Positions 62,337-64,000 of a stretch of 64,000 bases of DNA are shown one piece after another. The translations under genes were made by a program, and so were the position numbers. Origin of the DNA: Trichinella spiralis (Eukaryota; Nematoda; Enoplea; Trichinellida; Trichinellidae); contig CM012954.1 in NCBI GenBank assembly GCA_000181795.3, positions 10,641,848-10,705,847 of the forward strand, written 5' to 3'. The notes beneath the pieces are model-generated. The model was not told the origin of the DNA and ran no database searches. It saw only the letters and a list, made by a program, of their open reading frames with translations. How positions within the stretch are numbered: position 1 is the first letter of the stretch; every line of letters begins with the position of its first letter.

Positions 62337-62461
62337 CGCAACACTTCTAAATATTGAAACCATGCTGGAAGAAATGGAAGCATAAAAGCGTATGAAACGC
62401 AGCTATCAATCTAGTATTTTCGATTACTTAACAGCTGACGACAAATAAAAGAGTTGCCTAT

Positions 62462-62911
62462 TTGTTCATTTTTTACGAATTGGCTATTATGCGGTGGCCA
62501 ATGGTTCTATGGTTAACTACTTTAGATTGCGCAGGTCTAGCAGCATATGTTATTTGGACATGTAAAAATCCAGATTGGAACGCCCGAAAGTCGCAGCGTA
62601 GAAGACTATTTTTAATGGAGTGTGGCAAAAATTTAGTGGACATCGTTCTTCAGAAACGGGCTGCCAGTCCCCCGCAATCCCTTCCTTACACAGTAAGGAA
62701 AGCGACTGAACAAATAGGAACAGCGACGTCAACCGATCGGTCAGAAGCAAGCAAAGATGAAAAACACATCTGTAGAAGATGCGTCTTTTTTGGAAGAAAA
62801 CGTGACAAAAAAGTAAGATCTAGCTGCATAAAGTGTAAAAAGACATGCTGCAATGAACATTTGCGCAGCTACTGTGAGCATTGTGATGTTAATCCTAACA
62901 CTTCCAAATAA
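62462..62911 (+). pseudogene. piggyBac transposase C-terminal fragment
   Basis: An open frame of about 149 codons. It has RWPMVLWLTTLDCAGLAAYV, the RWP...LD.A..NA region that follows the last catalytic Asp in piggyBac transposases, then NPDW, a RRLFLMECGKNLV helix, and a Cys-rich C-terminus: CRRCVFFGRKRDKK followed by CIKC, CCNEHL and CEHC. This is the cross-brace zinc-binding tail that contacts transposon ends. The N-terminal domain and the DDD catalytic core are not found upstream in this window, so it is a truncated copy. It lies about 130 bp after the pogo-like relic. Confidence 0.75.
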
Positions 62912-64000
62912 AGGGAGATCAACAGATTTATTACGTCAATTTTGTTGAATTTTTCAGCTAGAAGAGACTTAAAATTTATTTCAAATAATAAAATTTTAAT
63001 CAAAATACATAAAAATGAATAAATTATAGAAACTGAAATCAAGAAAATGTGGAATATCGATTTCCTGCTCAACAGTTTTCCATATGTTTATGTTAAAACT
63101 ATAGAAAGGGCTTAGATAAACGTAGTCTTTTCGGAACCAAAAAAATGACTATAGAACTGAGTTTAATATCAAAATGTGCAGAATAACGTGCTCTACTCAA
63201 GTCTGTAATTTGTTCCACGAATTTTACAAAACTAAGTTCACACGAAGAAAAAACTGAAAAATGACAATTTTTTAACGAAAATTTTGTCGCATTTTTTGCC
63301 AATACAATGCTTAAAAATTATTATAATTGGAAATACTTTGATACCATCATGTACAGAATTCTTCGAACTATCCAATAAAATAAATTTCATAAAAATTGAA
63401 CATACTTCCAGCTTTTTACACGTGTTTTTTTAAAGTAAGATGGGGCCCACCCCAACATTCCAACAGCGTATATTTTGACTTTACGATGTTCTGCAGACCG
63501 AACAAAAATTCCTGGAACATTGAAATTTTTTTCAAAACATGTAATATTGTTTCAAAAGAGATGTCACAAAGCTTCGGACTATAAAAATGCAAATTGACAG
63601 AATGCGACGAAAAGAAAACCCCCTGGGGTGGGCTCTACCCCAACAATCAATCAAAGGATTAACTGCGTCAAGCTTTATGCCCAGCAGCATTTTACTTCCT
63701 GCTTCATAGTGTACTTCTCGCTTACTCTAGTATTAGTAATAACGGAATCCATTTGGGCGTCCATTTTCTGTTCATTGCCGTCCAGTCCAGAAAGTCGTAT
63801 TCATCACAATTTCAGCAGGCAAATTTCGGATGATGATATCTGATCTTGTTTCGCTCATCAGCTAATAACCCTCGAATGCTAAGCACTGAACTCAAACGCA
63901 ATACCAAAAAGGAAAATAAATTTGACGGTTTAAATTCCATTTTAAATAATTATTTTGAAACAACATTTAGTTTTCATTTTTCATTTTATCTACAATTGAA
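62912..64000. other. Right-end intergenic sequence
   Basis: No gene seen. A 10-bp inverted repeat, GCCCACCCCA at 63445–63454 and TGGGGTGGGC at 63624–63633, stands out as GC-rich in AT-rich surroundings. Confidence 0.5.

Noticed and set aside
58461-62461. A complete piggyBac gene extending left from the C-terminal fragment
   Set aside because: No N-terminal or catalytic DDD segments were found upstream in either strand.
1-64000. CRISPR arrays, rRNA and tRNA genes
   Set aside because: None seen: the tandem arrays lack constant repeat and unique spacer structure, and no cloverleaf with proper box A and box B sequences was found by eye. A tRNAscan run would be decisive.

Overview
The window is animal nuclear DNA. 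It is AT-rich, and its genes are cut by many short GT–AG introns, mostly about 45–120 bp. Six or seven coding regions have a splice-acceptor-like CAG or TAG 2–30 nt upstream of the start codon, as expected if a spliced leader is trans-spliced to the mRNA. Together with the gene set and the DNA transposon relics this best fits a nematode, perhaps a Trichinella/Trichuris-type (clade I) species. The species cannot be proved from this window.

Layout. The left end (60–1251) is the 3' part of an APPL-type PH–PTB endosomal adaptor, convergent with a complete UBE2W ubiquitin-conjugating enzyme (1653–2105, minus). Next comes a fossil LTR element (about 3240–6437). Its interior is mostly a degenerate 38-bp tandem array with an assembly gap. 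The right LTR lies just upstream of a ten-exon succinate-semialdehyde dehydrogenase gene (6643–8973). A gene-poor stretch follows (about 9.0–26.7 kb) with one gene in its middle, an INSM1/EGL-46-type zinc-finger repressor (17844–19193), surrounded by locally GC-rich islands.

The centre is gene-dense: an unrecognised 336-aa protein (minus, 26688–27698), a small single-pass membrane protein (minus, 29492–30244), mitochondrial ribosomal protein uS2m (31086–31944), an 18-exon PLC-delta (minus, 32149–35922), an NDUFB6-like complex I subunit (36697–37440) and Ku80 (37770–40962). Ku80 is 330 bp downstream of NDUFB6 on the same strand. About 9 kb without a recognisable gene then leads to a complete discoidin-domain receptor tyrosine kinase (50169–57728). 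The right end (57.8–64 kb) holds simple repeats, inverted repeats and relics of pogo/Tigger-like and piggyBac DNA transposons.

The genes are unrelated housekeeping, signalling and developmental genes, not a pathway cluster. Exon models were built by eye from reading-frame phase, splice sites and remembered family sequences. Most are phase-consistent from start to stop and give normal family lengths (Ku80 726 aa, PLC 706 aa, DDR 938 aa, SSADH 500 aa). The most unusual items are the 38-bp array that stays open in all three frames, an inferred GC–AG intron in Ku80, a PLC-delta with almost no X–Y linker, the pogo-like relic, and recurrent GGCGCC motifs in the gene-poor regions. I found no convincing wholly new system.
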